From Pyropia yezoensis (Eukaryota; Rhodophyta; Bangiophyceae; Bangiales; Bangiaceae): 64,000 nt of DNA. Below, piece by piece: positions 1 through 10,308 of this stretch. Under the pieces are notes generated by a model. It saw only the letters and a list, made by a program, of their open reading frames with translations. It did no database searches and had not been told where the DNA came from. The translations under genes and the position numbers were made by a program. The first letter of the stretch is position 1. Each line of letters starts with the position of its first letter. The stretch is taken from assembly GCA_009829735.1 (NCBI GenBank), contig CM020618.1:37672894-37736893 (forward strand), given 5' to 3'.

Positions 1-824
1 TCCTTCCCCCCTGCCTCTCCTGTTCCCCTCTCCTGGTCCAGGCACCTCGGGGAGACAAACCCCCCCAGCCCTCTACCCTCCGCGGCGTTCCCTCATGCGG
101 GGACTTGGGCGGGTCCACCTTCGGCGAACTGAGCGCGGTGCGGGGGGGTGTGCCCAGATGGGTGCATAGGCGCTAACAGTGCGCGGCCCCAGGGAGCAAG
201 GGGGAACACGTCGCGCGCATGTGGGGCGTGGGGGGGGGGGGCATGGTTCATGTGAGAAGACGCGCAAGTGCACGAAAAGCCTTGGTGCCTTTTAGCTTGT
301 CGGGCTGACCACTCCCGCCCCTCCCGAGGCCCCCTCAAAGTCGGTCCCCACAATACCTTGCGCCATTCCAACAGCAGAATCTCCCCCCTCCCTCTGCACC
401 AGAAGTACCCCGCCCCGCCGCGCATATCCCTCCTGCCCATCGGTGCCGCCGCGCCCGACCCCCTGCGCCCTCAACAGAAATGAAAAAACCCCTGCGCAGG
501 CGCGGGCACCGGCGCTGGTGGCGCAAACACCACCGCCACTACTGCCGCCGCCGCCCACTCTCCTCCAGGTGTAACGGTGACTTTAACCCGCCCGTCTTCC
601 CCTCACGCAGACGAACCCGAGCCCCGTTCCCCCATCCAGCTATCAGTTCTCTCGCCATCGGCGCAGATGCCCGCGCCCAAACACCAACCCCGCCTCTGCG
701 AGGGACCGGACTCCCCTCAACGAAGCAATCAACGTCCCCTCCCCGCCCCCCGCCAAAAACGGACGCCACCGCCCCTTAGAACGCTTTCCTTGCGGCCCAA
801 GCGCGGCTGCCGCCACCACACCCC

Positions 825-1931
825 TCAGCCCAAACACCGACCTCGCAGTCCCCACCGACTGGCCCCCCCCTCACATAGCGCCACCATCGTCCCCCGGCCC
901 TCCCCCTGTAACCGTCCTCGCGGCCGCCTGCCCCCCTCCCCCCCCCTCCCCCAGACACCTGCGCCACCATTGCCGCCCCCGTAAAAACGTAGCCACAGTC
1001 GCCTGTGGCCTGCTCCCACCACACCAAAACGTCCACGCGACCGCCTGCCGCCCACTCCCCCCCCCCGATAAACACTCTGGCCGCCAATGCCCCCCCCAAA
1101 ACACGTCGCCACAGCCTCCTGTGGCCTGCCCGCCGTCACGGCCACCTCGGCGGCCGGCGCGGCGGCCGCCGTGACCGCCGTGTAGGCGTTGGCCGCCGCC
1201 GCCGCCGCGTCGGCCGCCGCCGCGGAGGCCGCCGTCGCCATCGCCACCGCCGCGGTCACGACCGACGCCGCGTCGGCCGCTGCTGCTTGCTTCACAGGCA
1301 CCACGGTAGGCGGGGTGGCCGCCACCGCGGGCAACGGCACTGGCGGAGCGACGGCCACCACCCCCTCGGCTACCGCGCCCACGGTCGCAACCGACTCCAC
1401 CTGTAGCGTCGCCGTCGCAGTTGCCGCCGCCGTCTTCTCCCTCCCCCGCCCCGCAAACTCGTCGTCGTCGCCGCCGTCGCCCTCGTCGCCGTCGCTGTCC
1501 TTGCCGCCGTGACCGTCGCCACCTCCGCCGCCGCCGCCGCCGCCGCTGCCGCCGCTGCCGCCGCTGCCGCCGCCGCTTCCGCTGCCGTCGCCGTCGCCGT
1601 CGCCGTCATCGCCGTCGTCGTTGTCGTCGTCCTCGTCGCTGTCGTCGCCGTCGTCGCCGTCTTCGCCTTTGTTGACGTCCCCACCGTCGTCGACGCCAAT
1701 CGGCACCAGCCCCACCCCCCGTGTCGCGGCCCCCCCACCGAGCGTGCCCCCCTCCGGCTGTCCAGCTTGATGAGCACGCTTGCTGCGGTGTCCCTGATGG
1801 GATCCACCGCGCCTCTTGTTGGGCCCATTACACCGGGTCATACCGTGAAGGCACCTGATTGGCGCAGGCCCGTGGCCCGAAGATTCTCCGAGGCTCGAGA
1901 AAAGTATGCTCGATGTATCTTTTTTGTGCAA
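825..1931 (-). other. Low-complexity open region, possible acidic/Ala-rich protein
   Basis: Both strands are open here because the DNA is a long run of degenerate GCC/GTC/CGC triplets. The minus-strand frame gives a 368-residue reading with an Asp/Gly acidic block, a Gly run, then an Ala/Val/Thr-rich tail. The plus strand of the same DNA gives Ala/Val-rich frames of similar quality. No conserved domain is visible and no splice signals decide between strands. It could be an acidic nuclear protein or simply a triplet-repeat tract. I list it because it is the longest open frame in the first 4 kb, not because I believe it is coding. Confidence 0.2.
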
Positions 1932-1997
1932 CGTACCATAGGTATCAACTGGGGCACGCTTTCTTTGGTCCGTTTTTTGTCACCCTACTTTTAAGGC

Positions 1998-2177
1998 ATG
2001 CCGAAATCGACCTTCTCGCGCGAAGAAGTCGCAGACGGCTCTCTCCCTGTCTCTGTGAGAGCACAGAGAAGTCTGAGAAGCCCTCAAAATCTGGACCCAA
2101 TACTTTTGGATTTAGCCATGATGCAGTCGAGGATGACCATGATGAGCAACGTCTTGACGCCAAAGAACAGTTCGTGA
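1998..2177 (+). CDS. Short hypothetical ORF of 59 residues
   Basis: An ATG at 1998 opens a 59-codon frame ending in TGA at 2175-2177, in DNA with more balanced composition than its surroundings. The product is polar and Met-rich near its end (two MM pairs) and has no recognisable domain. A GTGAGT donor-like sequence sits at 2174 and a pyrimidine-rich stretch ends in TTAG at about 2211. Splicing there would add a short tail ending at a TAG near 2242, but a 38-base intron would be exceptionally short. It may be an exon or transposon remnant. Confidence 0.2.
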   Translation: MPKSTFSREEVADGSLPVSVRAQRSLRSPQNLDPILLDLAMMQSRMTMMSNVLTPKNSS

Positions 2178-2949
2178 GTTGCTCACTCTACTGCAGCTGT
2201 GTTTTCCTTAGTGGCGTCCGTGGTTTCGAAAGTGCGCGTTAGTGAAGATGAACCTTGGCCACGTGCCTTATTAAATGAGATAGACCTTTAGTGTCTACCG
2301 GGAGTGCGCCAAAAGAGGGAGAGAGTGCCCAATGATGGCGAACACCAAAAATCGACCCCACAGACCCCAGGAGGCGCAATTCGGGGTTTTGAAAGAAAAA
2401 AAACACCCCGTACGAGACACAGCGACAGCCAAATGGATGGGAAGGGACTGGCCATGACGGGAGCAGGACTTCTCTTCTGAAAGACCATGAGAAGGGCAAT
2501 GTGCTGATACAAAGAGATCTCAGTAGAGCTACGACACACCAGCTCATCAATTGTCTCAAGCGGCAGCCAGGCGTCCCATACGACGTGCGCCAGATGTCTG
2601 TATGAGCGGCGGGGCTCTCCTTTTATTGCCTCCTGACGCGACATTTCCTCCCTCCAGGCTCGGGCTCCGTCACACGTGCACACCACTCAGTGCGGCATCT
2701 CGCGCTTCCCCATGCGGCTTTCCGTGCATGCGGCTGCAGCATGGCAGCAGCCGTGGGTGCTGACAATGCCTTTGACCCTCTCTGTTCCCGATCTTCGTCC
2801 GAGACCACGCCATCTGCTACCTGCACAGCAGGTGGCGCCCCTCCCACTGGCCTACGCCCCACGTTCTCCACCCTCGCTCACTGCCTGTCTTCCCCACCCC
2901 GGCCTTCTGCCGGCCTCCCCCCCCCCCCTTACTAACAGCCTGCACCTCC

Positions 2950-3330
2950 CCATTCCACTGCTGGCCACCACGCCGGCCACACCGGCGAGCGGCTGCTAGG
3001 GAGGCGGCGGCAACTAAGAAGCACGAGGCCGACGCCCAGAAACAGGAGGCCGCAGTCCGTCGAGAGGTATCCAAGGAGGCGGCAGCCGCCAGGAGGGCAG
3101 AGACAGAGCGCCGGAAGAGGGAAGAGGCAGCAGCGCGGCAAGCCGCGGCGGTGGTACGCCAGACGGCCGCCCAGGCGAGGAAGGAGAAGGGGATCAAGCG
3201 CAAACGGGCGGCGGGCTCCCCCCCGTCGTCGCCGCCGCGAATGGGGGCAGCGGCAGCTCAGCATGGTGTAGTGGACGCAGCCCAAGCAGCGGCGGCCGAG
3301 GTAATGGCTGCTTGGGCACGAGGGGAAGGG
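2950..3330 (+). pseudogene. Coiled-coil fragment resembling a transposase C-terminal tail
   Basis: One forward frame (codons starting at positions of the form 3n+1) stays open through this stretch without a convincing ATG. It reads as a charged Ala/Glu/Lys/Arg helix of about 60 residues. A basic cluster KGIKRKR near 3190-3210 resembles a nuclear localisation signal, and an Ala-rich tail then runs into Gly homopolymer. Charged Ala-rich coils of this kind often end pogo/jerky-type transposases, and a better preserved tail of that sort lies at 4726-5343 on the other strand. No catalytic region is present. It is probably a transposon remnant or an exon whose other parts I cannot find. Confidence 0.3.
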
Positions 3331-3760
3331 GAGGTGGGGGGGGAGTGGGGAGGAGGAGTGGGAGCATGGGAGGGGGGGGGTGGGCAAGAGAGGCGGGGAG
3401 GGAGAAGGAGGGGGGGGGGGTGGTGCGTGAAGGGGCTGCGACAGGAGGCCTTTGGCTCTCCTGCCCCGAGCATCCCCCTTCACCGGGTCGATGGGAGGGG
3501 TCGATGGAAGGGGTCTGACAGTCGACATACAAGGGCGCAATATACGTCCTTTGCGAGACAACTGGGGAGAACAAAGTCGGCTACTCCTATAGCCGTGCTC
3601 TTGTAGCTGTGGGGAGTATCGATGCATCAAAAGTAGGCTCCTCATAGACATCATGTTGTTGCCACGCACGGCGAGCATGGATCGTGTCTCTTTTTGTACG
3701 AGAGATTAATATATCTGAATCCGACATACTTTGACACACTCCCGGTATTTTACGCGAGCT

Positions 3761-3800
3761 GGGCATCAAATGATGCCCGGTCGGGCATCAAATGATGCCT
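3761..3800. repeat. Twin palindromes with an AAAT loop (left pair)
   Basis: Two copies of the hairpin GGGCATCAAATGATGCCC lie at 3761-3778 and 3783-3800 (last base of the second copy changed), separated by four bases. Each has a stem of about seven pairs around the loop AAAT. A related pair with different stem bases but the same TCAAATGA core lies at 5502-5536. Confidence 0.85.
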
Positions 3801-4725
3801 GGGATCCCGGGCCCCAAAATCGTCGATTCCAGCGACACTGCATAGGAAAACGGCTTTTCGGGAGTGCACACAGAAAGCACTCTTCCCTTCTTCGTCCACT
3901 TCAGGGGAACCTGGGCATTTTCACCCCGCGCTCACAGGCGGAGTAGTGTCTATGCACCTCCTGGGTACTCCCTGAGCCCAATCCCTGTCGCTGAAAGCGA
4001 GGGACGTGGACGTGAGATGACGTAAAATGGGCTCTTCACACCTATTACACACCGAGTGTACTCCCCCCGAGCTCTTCTCAAGCCCTGTGGCGCCCGTTTC
4101 TGGTGCCTCCACTGACGAGAGAGGTTTGCGGCAATGTCCTCGAGCATGTCAGATCACGTTGGAGGTCCCTATAGCCAGTCTGGTCCCAATGTCGACCATT
4201 CTCAGGCGTTTTACCGGTTCCCGTGGCCGCCGAGAGACGCAACGCACAGGAAAAAAAAGCACGCATCGAGTGTGTATTTTACTGGGCAGTGTTGTGTCTT
4301 GCGCTCTATTCCTCTTCTGTAGGCTCTACAAAGAGTCATACGTCGGTGTCCATAATGTTGATCACTCGGATTTCCTGTTTATTGCACCTGGAACCGGGCT
4401 TGGCGTGGCACTGGAGCGCACCTGTATCGTCACCCCATGTATTTCCCGATCAGAGCCCTATCGGATGTACCTCCCTTCCCTCCCCCACGCCTGCTCCCAC
4501 CCCTCAACCCCGACCCGACTACACCCTCACCCCCCCCCCCCCCCCGACCTCATCCCACCGCGAGCTCTAAAGCGCCCTCTTGCGGCGCGGCTCCTCGTCC
4601 ACCACCCGGCCGGGCGCGTTCTCGTAAGGCCCAGTGGGGCCTGCCGCTGCCCGCGCTTGAGCGGCTCGGCGGCGCCAGCTCTCCTTGTGGGCGCGGAACT
4701 CGGGGCTGTTGCGTCGGGCACCCGC

Positions 4726-5343
4726 TTAGGCCTCCGTCCGCGCTATCATCTCAATGGCCGCCACACGCTTGGCCTCCCTGCTGGCCTCGAGATTGTCCTT
4801 GGCGAACTTCTTGGCGGCTGCGGCCTTGTCCAGTTCCCCAAGGGCCCCTAGAACCGCCTCGCTGGTGGCCTCCACGGCCTGGCCGCGGGTGGATACTGAC
4901 CCAAACGACACCTGCGGCTCACGCATCTCTCTCCGCGCCATTGGTCCCAGCCGCTCGCTGAGCCGGTCAATGTCCACCTTTCTTCGAGAGTACTTGGTGC
5001 CCTTGCTTTTCAGTAGGCGTGTGAAGTCGACTGCGCCTGGGTTGATGGGCCACGTGCCCGTCTCGCGGAATCCAGTGATGATGTTGGTGGTGTCCTCCTC
5101 TTGGCTAGAGAAAAACCGAGGGCGCTCGAGCGTCACAACTCTGCCACGGTCCTGCAGCCAGGTCCGCACGTTGGACCGGGTCTCCCCCGTCGCCCGCACG
5201 AGGATGGCCACGCTCGAGGTCCCCAGCTCAGCCCGGGCCGTCTCCAGCTTCTCCTGCATCTCAGGCGTCAGCCGTGTGCCCCAAACACGTGGGCAGGCGT
5301 CCGACTCGTCAGCGGATGAACGGTCGGCAGGGGGTGTAGGCAT
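4726..5343 (-). CDS. Orphan transposase C-terminal-type protein (pogo/jerky-like tail)
   Basis: The ATG at 5343 opens a 205-residue frame ending in TAA at 4726-4728. The first 60 residues are an acidic Pro/Ser leader and a helical stretch. Near the middle is a GFRETGTWPINP motif, which resembles the motif (G-F-r-a-t-G-i-w-P-l-n-P) just after the DDE catalytic domain of pogo/Tigger/jerky-type transposases. The last 50 residues are a charged Ala/Lys/Glu helix. The DDE domain itself is absent from the surrounding frames, so this cannot catalyse transposition. It is either the 3' end of a decayed element or a retained tail now standing alone. Paired palindromes lie on both sides (3761-3800 and 5502-5536). 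Composition is less G/C-homopolymeric than neighbouring genes, which fits a mobile origin. Confidence 0.55.
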   Translation of the reverse strand: MPTPPADRSSADESDACPRVWGTRLTPEMQEKLETARAELGTSSVAILVRATGETRSNVRTWLQDRGRVVTLERPRFFSSQEEDTTNIITGFRETGTWPINPGAVDFTRLLKSKGTKYSRRKVDIDRLSERLGPMARREMREPQVSFGSVSTRGQAVEATSEAVLGALGELDKAAAAKKFAKDNLEASREAKRVAAIEMIARTEA

Positions 5344-5501
5344 GGTGCACGTCAAAAAAGAAAAAAGACCGCGACACTCGATGGGATTCTATTGGTCGGA
5401 AGAATATTGGAGAAATTTAGAGCTCGTGTGTGCATGGTATCGGGGCCCGTGCGAATCCTCGTATGGCAAGCGGAAGACCTCGAAGTAGGGCACCCGAAAA
5501 C

Positions 5502-5536
5502 CGCCTCAAATGAGGCGAATCGCCTCAAATGAGGCG
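5502..5536. repeat. Twin palindromes with an AAAT loop (right pair)
   Basis: CGCCTCAAATGAGGCG occurs at 5502-5517 and again at 5521-5536, three bases apart. The stem is six to seven pairs with an AAAT loop. The core TCAAATGA matches the left pair at 3761-3800 while the outer stem bases differ in a compensated way. Confidence 0.85.
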
Positions 5537-5911
5537 GTCAGTAGAATAGACACAAGAGCGGCTACAACCCCCGTACCCCCGTGGAGCTGTGCCAGCCCGT
5601 CCCCTTCCCGAGCCGCCGCTGTGGCGCCGCTGTATCACCGCTGCGCCCTCCTCCGTCCCGCTTGCGCGCCCTTCTTTCTCTGCGACCGCCGCCGTTGTTC
5701 CTCTCCGCGGCCCCCGCTTTTTCCAGCCTGACGCCCCGGCCTCGCCCCCGCCCCGCCTCACCCCGCCCCACCTCTCGCCTGCCCCTCCTCGCGCCGCCCA
5801 ACCTCACACCCCGCCCCTCCTCGCTCTGCCCCTCTTTGCCCCGGTCCTCCCCTCCACCATTGGCGTTTTTGTTGGTGTTCTTTTTCTCCCCTCTCTCTGG
5901 CGTCCCGTGTG

Positions 5912-7923
5912 ATGGCCACGCCGGCCCTCCCCCCCCCCCCCCTCACCTGCGTGGTATGCCTGACAGCCCCCCCTGCGCTCACCCTGTGGCCGTGTGGCCA
6001 CACACCCCTGTGCGCGGCGTGTGCGGTGGGCCTGCCCCCCCCCCCGCGGTGCCCGCTGTGCCGCACGTCCGTCGCCGGCGCGGCGGCCGCCCCCGACGGG
6101 GCGCCCGTGGACCTGGCCGCCGCCATTGCGGCGCGGGCGGCGGCGGACGTGGCCACCTGGGGGAGGGTGCTGCAGGTGGCGCTGGTGGGCGGCCGGGGGG
6201 TTGGCAAGGGGGGGGTCCGCCGCGCTCTCTGCCGCGCTTTTCCGCTCCCGCCGGGGAGGGGTGGGGGGGGGGCGCCGCCGCCGCCGCCGCCGCGAGCGGC
6301 TGCCGCTCTGGGGGGGGGCAGGGGGGGGGGGGAGCGCAGAGACGAGGCGCGCCGGATGGTCGGCGTTGGGGGGGGGACTGCCGTGCGTGCGGCGGGGGGG
6401 GGGCAGGGGCGGGGGCGGGGGGGGGGCGGCGGCCAAATGGGCGGCGTGGGTGGGGGCGTGCCCTGCCGCGGTGGCGCACCCCCCCAGCGGGAGGGAGACG
6501 GAGGTAGCTGGCCGCCTGGGGGGGGCGGCGCCGTTGCGCCTGGCGGCGGGGGGGGCGGCGGCGGTGGGAGCGGCCGGTGGGGCGGCCTTGGCGTCGCCCC
6601 CCCGAGCGTGTACGCGGCCAACGCGTCGGTGCGGGGGCGGCTAGTCCGGTTTTACGTGGTGCCTCTGGGAGAGGCAACTGTACGTTGCTGGGAACGGGGG
6701 TGGGGGGTCGCGCCCGGGGTGCACACGCCACCGCGACGCTGGGGTGGGGGCAGGGGATGGGCGGGTGGGGGCTGTTGCGGCAGGCTGGCCGCGGGGGTGG
6801 CGTTGCTCGTCGGACGCTTGGCCGCCCCTTTGTGCGGGGCATGGTTGGCCGCAACCGCGTGGTCGCATGATGGACTGACGCTGTAGGTGCGCACGGGCGC
6901 CGTCTGGTGGTGCCCCACCCCGTGGCAGTTGCCTTCCCCCGCTCCCCTTCCCGCCCCCGGCCCCTCCCTGGCGAATCGTCACCCGTGCCACCGCGTGCTC
7001 GTTTGTTCCCTCCCCCCCCCGACTCAGACCGCCGCGGCGCGGCGGGCGATTGTGGGTCAGCTGGCGTCCCCGCCCCCCCACGTCATCATTCTGGTGGCGT
7101 CGCTAACGTCGCCTGCGTCGCTCGAGAACGTCGCCAACTGGGATATGTACATCCGCCACCACCCCACGTTCTCGCCCCCACCATCCCAGCCGCCGTCTGC
7201 GGCGGCGGCGACGGCGGGCGCGCCGGTGCCTCTGGCGCCTGCCGCCGCGCGTGGCTCCCCAGCGGGTGGCTCCCCGCCGTGCCTCCGCGGGCAGTCGCCG
7301 GTGGCGGCGGCGTCGGCAGCGGCAGCCGTGGCGACAGCGGCGGCGGGCGCGACGACGACGGCGCGGCCACCTCCGCCGGCGCGCTCCCGCCCGTCGCCCC
7401 GCCCCCCAACGCTGCCAACCACCTGGGCAAACACCCCCCGCCGGCAGCTCATCCTCACCACCAACCCCCGCGACAGTGGCGTGCCCACCGCCGGCTCCAT
7501 TGACGTCCGCGACGACGTGCCGGCGGCCTTCCCCGCCGGCGGCGTGGGCGGCTCCCCCATCATTGTCAAGGCCGAGGGGCGCGCGGGGGGGGTCGGCTAC
7601 GGCATCCGCCGGCTGGGCGTGGCCGCCGTCGCCGCGGGGGCCGCGACGGGGTGGGGGGGGGGGGGGGGGGGCCGGCCGTGGGGGGGTGGCCCCCCCCGGG
7701 GTGGGGGGGGGGGCTCAGGGAGTCCATCTCGGCATGGTGGCTCCGGTGGACGCTCGGCCGCGTGCCACCACCCGCCGGCGCAACGACGGCGGGGGAGCGG
7801 GGACGTGCCGCCGTTCGCGCGTCGGCCGGCACGGCTGGGCAGTGGGCGGTGGCGCCGCCGGTGCCGCGGGCGCTGCGGCCAGACAATTATGGGCCACCGG
7901 GGGATGAGCTGGAGTGGGCCTGA
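5912..7923 (+). CDS. RING finger protein fused to a degenerate Rho-like GTPase domain
   Basis: The proposed exons are 5912-6679 and 7028-7923. Exon 1 starts at an ATG and at once gives a C3HC4 RING finger (CVVC, then CGH, C, C and CPLC), so an E3 ubiquitin ligase role is expected. A P-loop-like GGRGVGKG follows about 40 residues later, then a long Gly/Pro insert, then a VYAANASVRGRLV segment resembling the Rho switch-I/beta-2 region. The 348-base intron (GTACGT donor, pyrimidine tract with CAG acceptor) is phase 0 and removes an in-frame TAG at 6884. Exon 2 gives SPASLENV...IRHHP and IDVRDD, matching the Rho insert and LDLRDD regions. The P-loop lacks the usual Ser/Thr and the DTAGQE motif is lost, so GTP hydrolysis is doubtful. 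A frame change in the G runs at 7653-7713 is needed to reach the tail ending at 7923. Confidence 0.55.
6680..7027 (+). other. Predicted intron in the RING/Rho-like gene
   Basis: The donor GTACGT follows codon ACT at 6677-6679, and the acceptor is a C-rich tract ending in GACTCAG at 7027. Both sides are phase 0. The intron length is a multiple of three, so the frame is unchanged, but the in-frame TAG at 6884-6886 is removed. Confidence 0.6.
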
Positions 7924-8503
7924 GTCGGCTGGGCTTGGCAGCCAATACGGTCTCGGCGCCCGGGGGGTGGGGGCTGGGGGGGGGCGCTGCCCCCCCCACT
8001 GGTCACCCCCCCGGGCTTGCCAGCGGTTGCCCCTCGGCTCCACCTGCAGGCGGTTCTCTCCTCACTGGCTGGGTAACTGCGGCGGCGTCCGCACTCGCGT
8101 CGGACCTGCGCGCCCGGCCTGTCTTCTGGCCCAGACCCAGGTGGGAGCTGGGGCTGCCCTCTCTGCGCTTGCCCGGTGACGCTAGCTCGCGTCAGCCGTC
8201 CTGGAGAGCCACTTTTCCTCCCTGACATCCCTTTCTGATTGCCCTTCTCCCTGTCGCTGGTATCACCGCCGGCTGGGGCGTTGTAGGGGCAAAGGGGGGC
8301 CGGTCGCAACTCCTCTTTGTACCAGCTCCCCGCGCAGGCGCTCATCCCACGCACGGGGGGCGGCTGGGGGCGAGAGGCGGATGTAATGGGCAGCCGGGGG
8401 CAGAGGAGGGCGAGGCGGCAGAGGCGGACGGGGCGTCACATGATGCGCGGCGGGGGCGCGCCGAGGAGCTGCTGTCCTGTGGTGGCCAGGGGAGCGGCGG
8501 GCG

Positions 8504-9115
8504 TCCTTTGGGTATACAACGGCGTGGAGATCATTGCCAATCACCAGGGCAACCGGACGACACCCTCGTTCGTGGCCTTCACCTCTACCAAGCGTCTGGC
8601 CGGCTATGCGGCCAAGAACCAGGTGGCTGTTAACGCTGCCAACACGGTGTATGACGTCAAGTGGCTCATCGGTCGCCACTTCTCCGAGCCGTCTGTGCAG
8701 CGTGACCTGCAGCACTTCTCCTACCTGGTCGTCGCCGAAGATGGGGACATGCTGTTTGTGCAGATTGAGTGCCAGGTGTCGACCACGCAGTTTGTCGTCG
8801 ACGCCACGGCCACTCAACACCACCATCAGTCGTTGGGTGGCTGTCGCGTCGGCGACATACCGGGCCGCATACCGGGGGACGTGCCGAGTGGCGTGCCGGG
8901 CGGCATGGCGGGTGGGCTGTGCTCCATGCTGGGTGACATGTCGGGTGGCATGCCGGGTGGCAAAGCGGGTGGCATGGTATGCGGGGCGGCATGCCGGGTG
9001 GCGGACCCGAGTGCCTCGGACTCCAACATGACGATGGAGGACAATGACTGGAGAGTTGGTGTGAGTGGATTGCTCTGTGGATGTGGTTTGGTTTTGTGCG
9101 TGTGGTCTGTGGTGA
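8504..9115 (+). pseudogene. Truncated HSP70 pseudogene
   Basis: From about 8504 to 8810 the DNA matches codons ~20-125 of the intact HSP70 at 13439-15445 (shared peptides include [27 protein letters not shown] and [10 protein letters not shown]). It then jumps to a degraded copy of the C-terminal GGMP repeats and the final residues, with almost 500 codons missing. The start codon and the first phosphate-binding motif (IDLGTTYS) are absent. The normal stop is changed to TGG, so the frame runs on. The bases after the old stop (GAGAGTTGGTGTGAG and beyond) still resemble the 3' untranslated region of the intact gene, so the copy included flanking DNA or mRNA 3' end. Substitutions such as VKRLIG to VKWLIG show relaxed constraint. 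It is not expected to make a chaperone. Confidence 0.85.
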
Positions 9116-9119
9116 ATGG

Positions 9120-10308
9120 AGGCGACCGTGATGTTTTTGCTTTGTGTTCTTGGAGTGACTCTAGTGGGGTCGTGCGCACACAGCACAGGGGTTCCACCCT
9201 CCCCCCCTCCCCCCATCCGCCCCGCATCCCCTCGCTGCCGCCACCGCCCACGCGGCCGGCCACGTGGGCGGCACGGCGCCACCCCCCCTGTGGGGATGGC
9301 ATCGACGCTTTTGTCTTGCCACCCCGACGCGCCGCCGCCGCCGCCGGTGGCACCCCACCCGACGACCCCCGTCGGCGGCCACGGGGCGGCGGCGGCAATG
9401 GCCCCCCGCCCCTTGCCCTTGCCGGGAGCGCGCCGCCCCCCCGCGGCCCCTCCTCCCCCCCTCCCCCCAATCCCCGGCAGGAAAGCACGCCATCCACCCT
9501 GGCCGGGAGGGGGGGCTCGCCCCTGGGAGAGCCCCCCAGAGAGAAGCCATATTAATAGATCGTTTCCGCGTATTGACAGTGACAATGGCAATGACGGCAC
9601 CCTGCCGCCTGCCGTTTTTCTTTTTACGCACGTGGTCGCCCTCGGTTGCGTCTCTCCTCGCACGCCCCGGGATCAACGGACGCTTGGCTCCCCACGGTCA
9701 CGCGGGCCCCGCGCCCCCCCCCAGGCTGCTGCAGCCGCCGCGGCCAGCGACGACCACCACCCCCCCCCACCCGGGTCTGGGGGCACCCCCAGACCAGCTG
9801 CCGCCCCCCCCGGCCACTGGCTCGGCGGCCGTGGTCACCGGCGCTGTGTGTACCCGACGCGTGGGGGATGCCGCCCGCGGGCGGCCTTCGCTGCCACCCA
9901 GCCAGCGGGGCACAGGCGCCACGCGCGATGGCCCCCCCCATGCGGGGTGCTCCGCGCGGCGTCCCCCCCGGTGGCAAGGGGGGGCGGGTGCTGGCGCTTC
10001 CGTCCGCGCCGGCTCCCCCCCCCCTCCCCACCACCAGCAGAGGCGACCTTTTTTTTGTCCAGCCGCACCCCGCAAAAGGCGCCTCTCTTCTGCTCCACGA
10101 GCGCCCCGTCTGCCACCATCCTGTGTCCTCCCCCTTTGCCCCGCCCAAGGGTGGGACGCTCCCTCTGCCACCACCGCCACGCCAGTCGCCCACCCTCCCC
10201 TTCCTGCCCCTGTGTGCCGCCGCGTCGTCACTGTGCTCGCCCCGCCCGCCCTCTCGAGGGGACAGCCGGGGGGCGTCCCCCGTGTGGGGTGCGCTGTTGG
10301 TGTTTTCC
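9120..10308. other. Gene-free C-rich stretch
   Basis: Pro/Arg/Ala-rich frames are open on both strands only because of base composition. No domain, splice pattern or RNA gene is visible. It probably contains the promoter of the Vta1-like gene that starts at 10309. Confidence 0.4.

Noticed and set aside
6884-6886. TAG as the end of a separate RING-only gene
   Set aside because: It lies in an intron with good donor and acceptor, phase 0 on both sides, and the downstream exon continues the Rho-like pattern.
8263-9663. 466-codon minus-strand open frame
   Set aside because: It is antisense to the HSP70 pseudogene and C-rich DNA; it shows no domain of its own.
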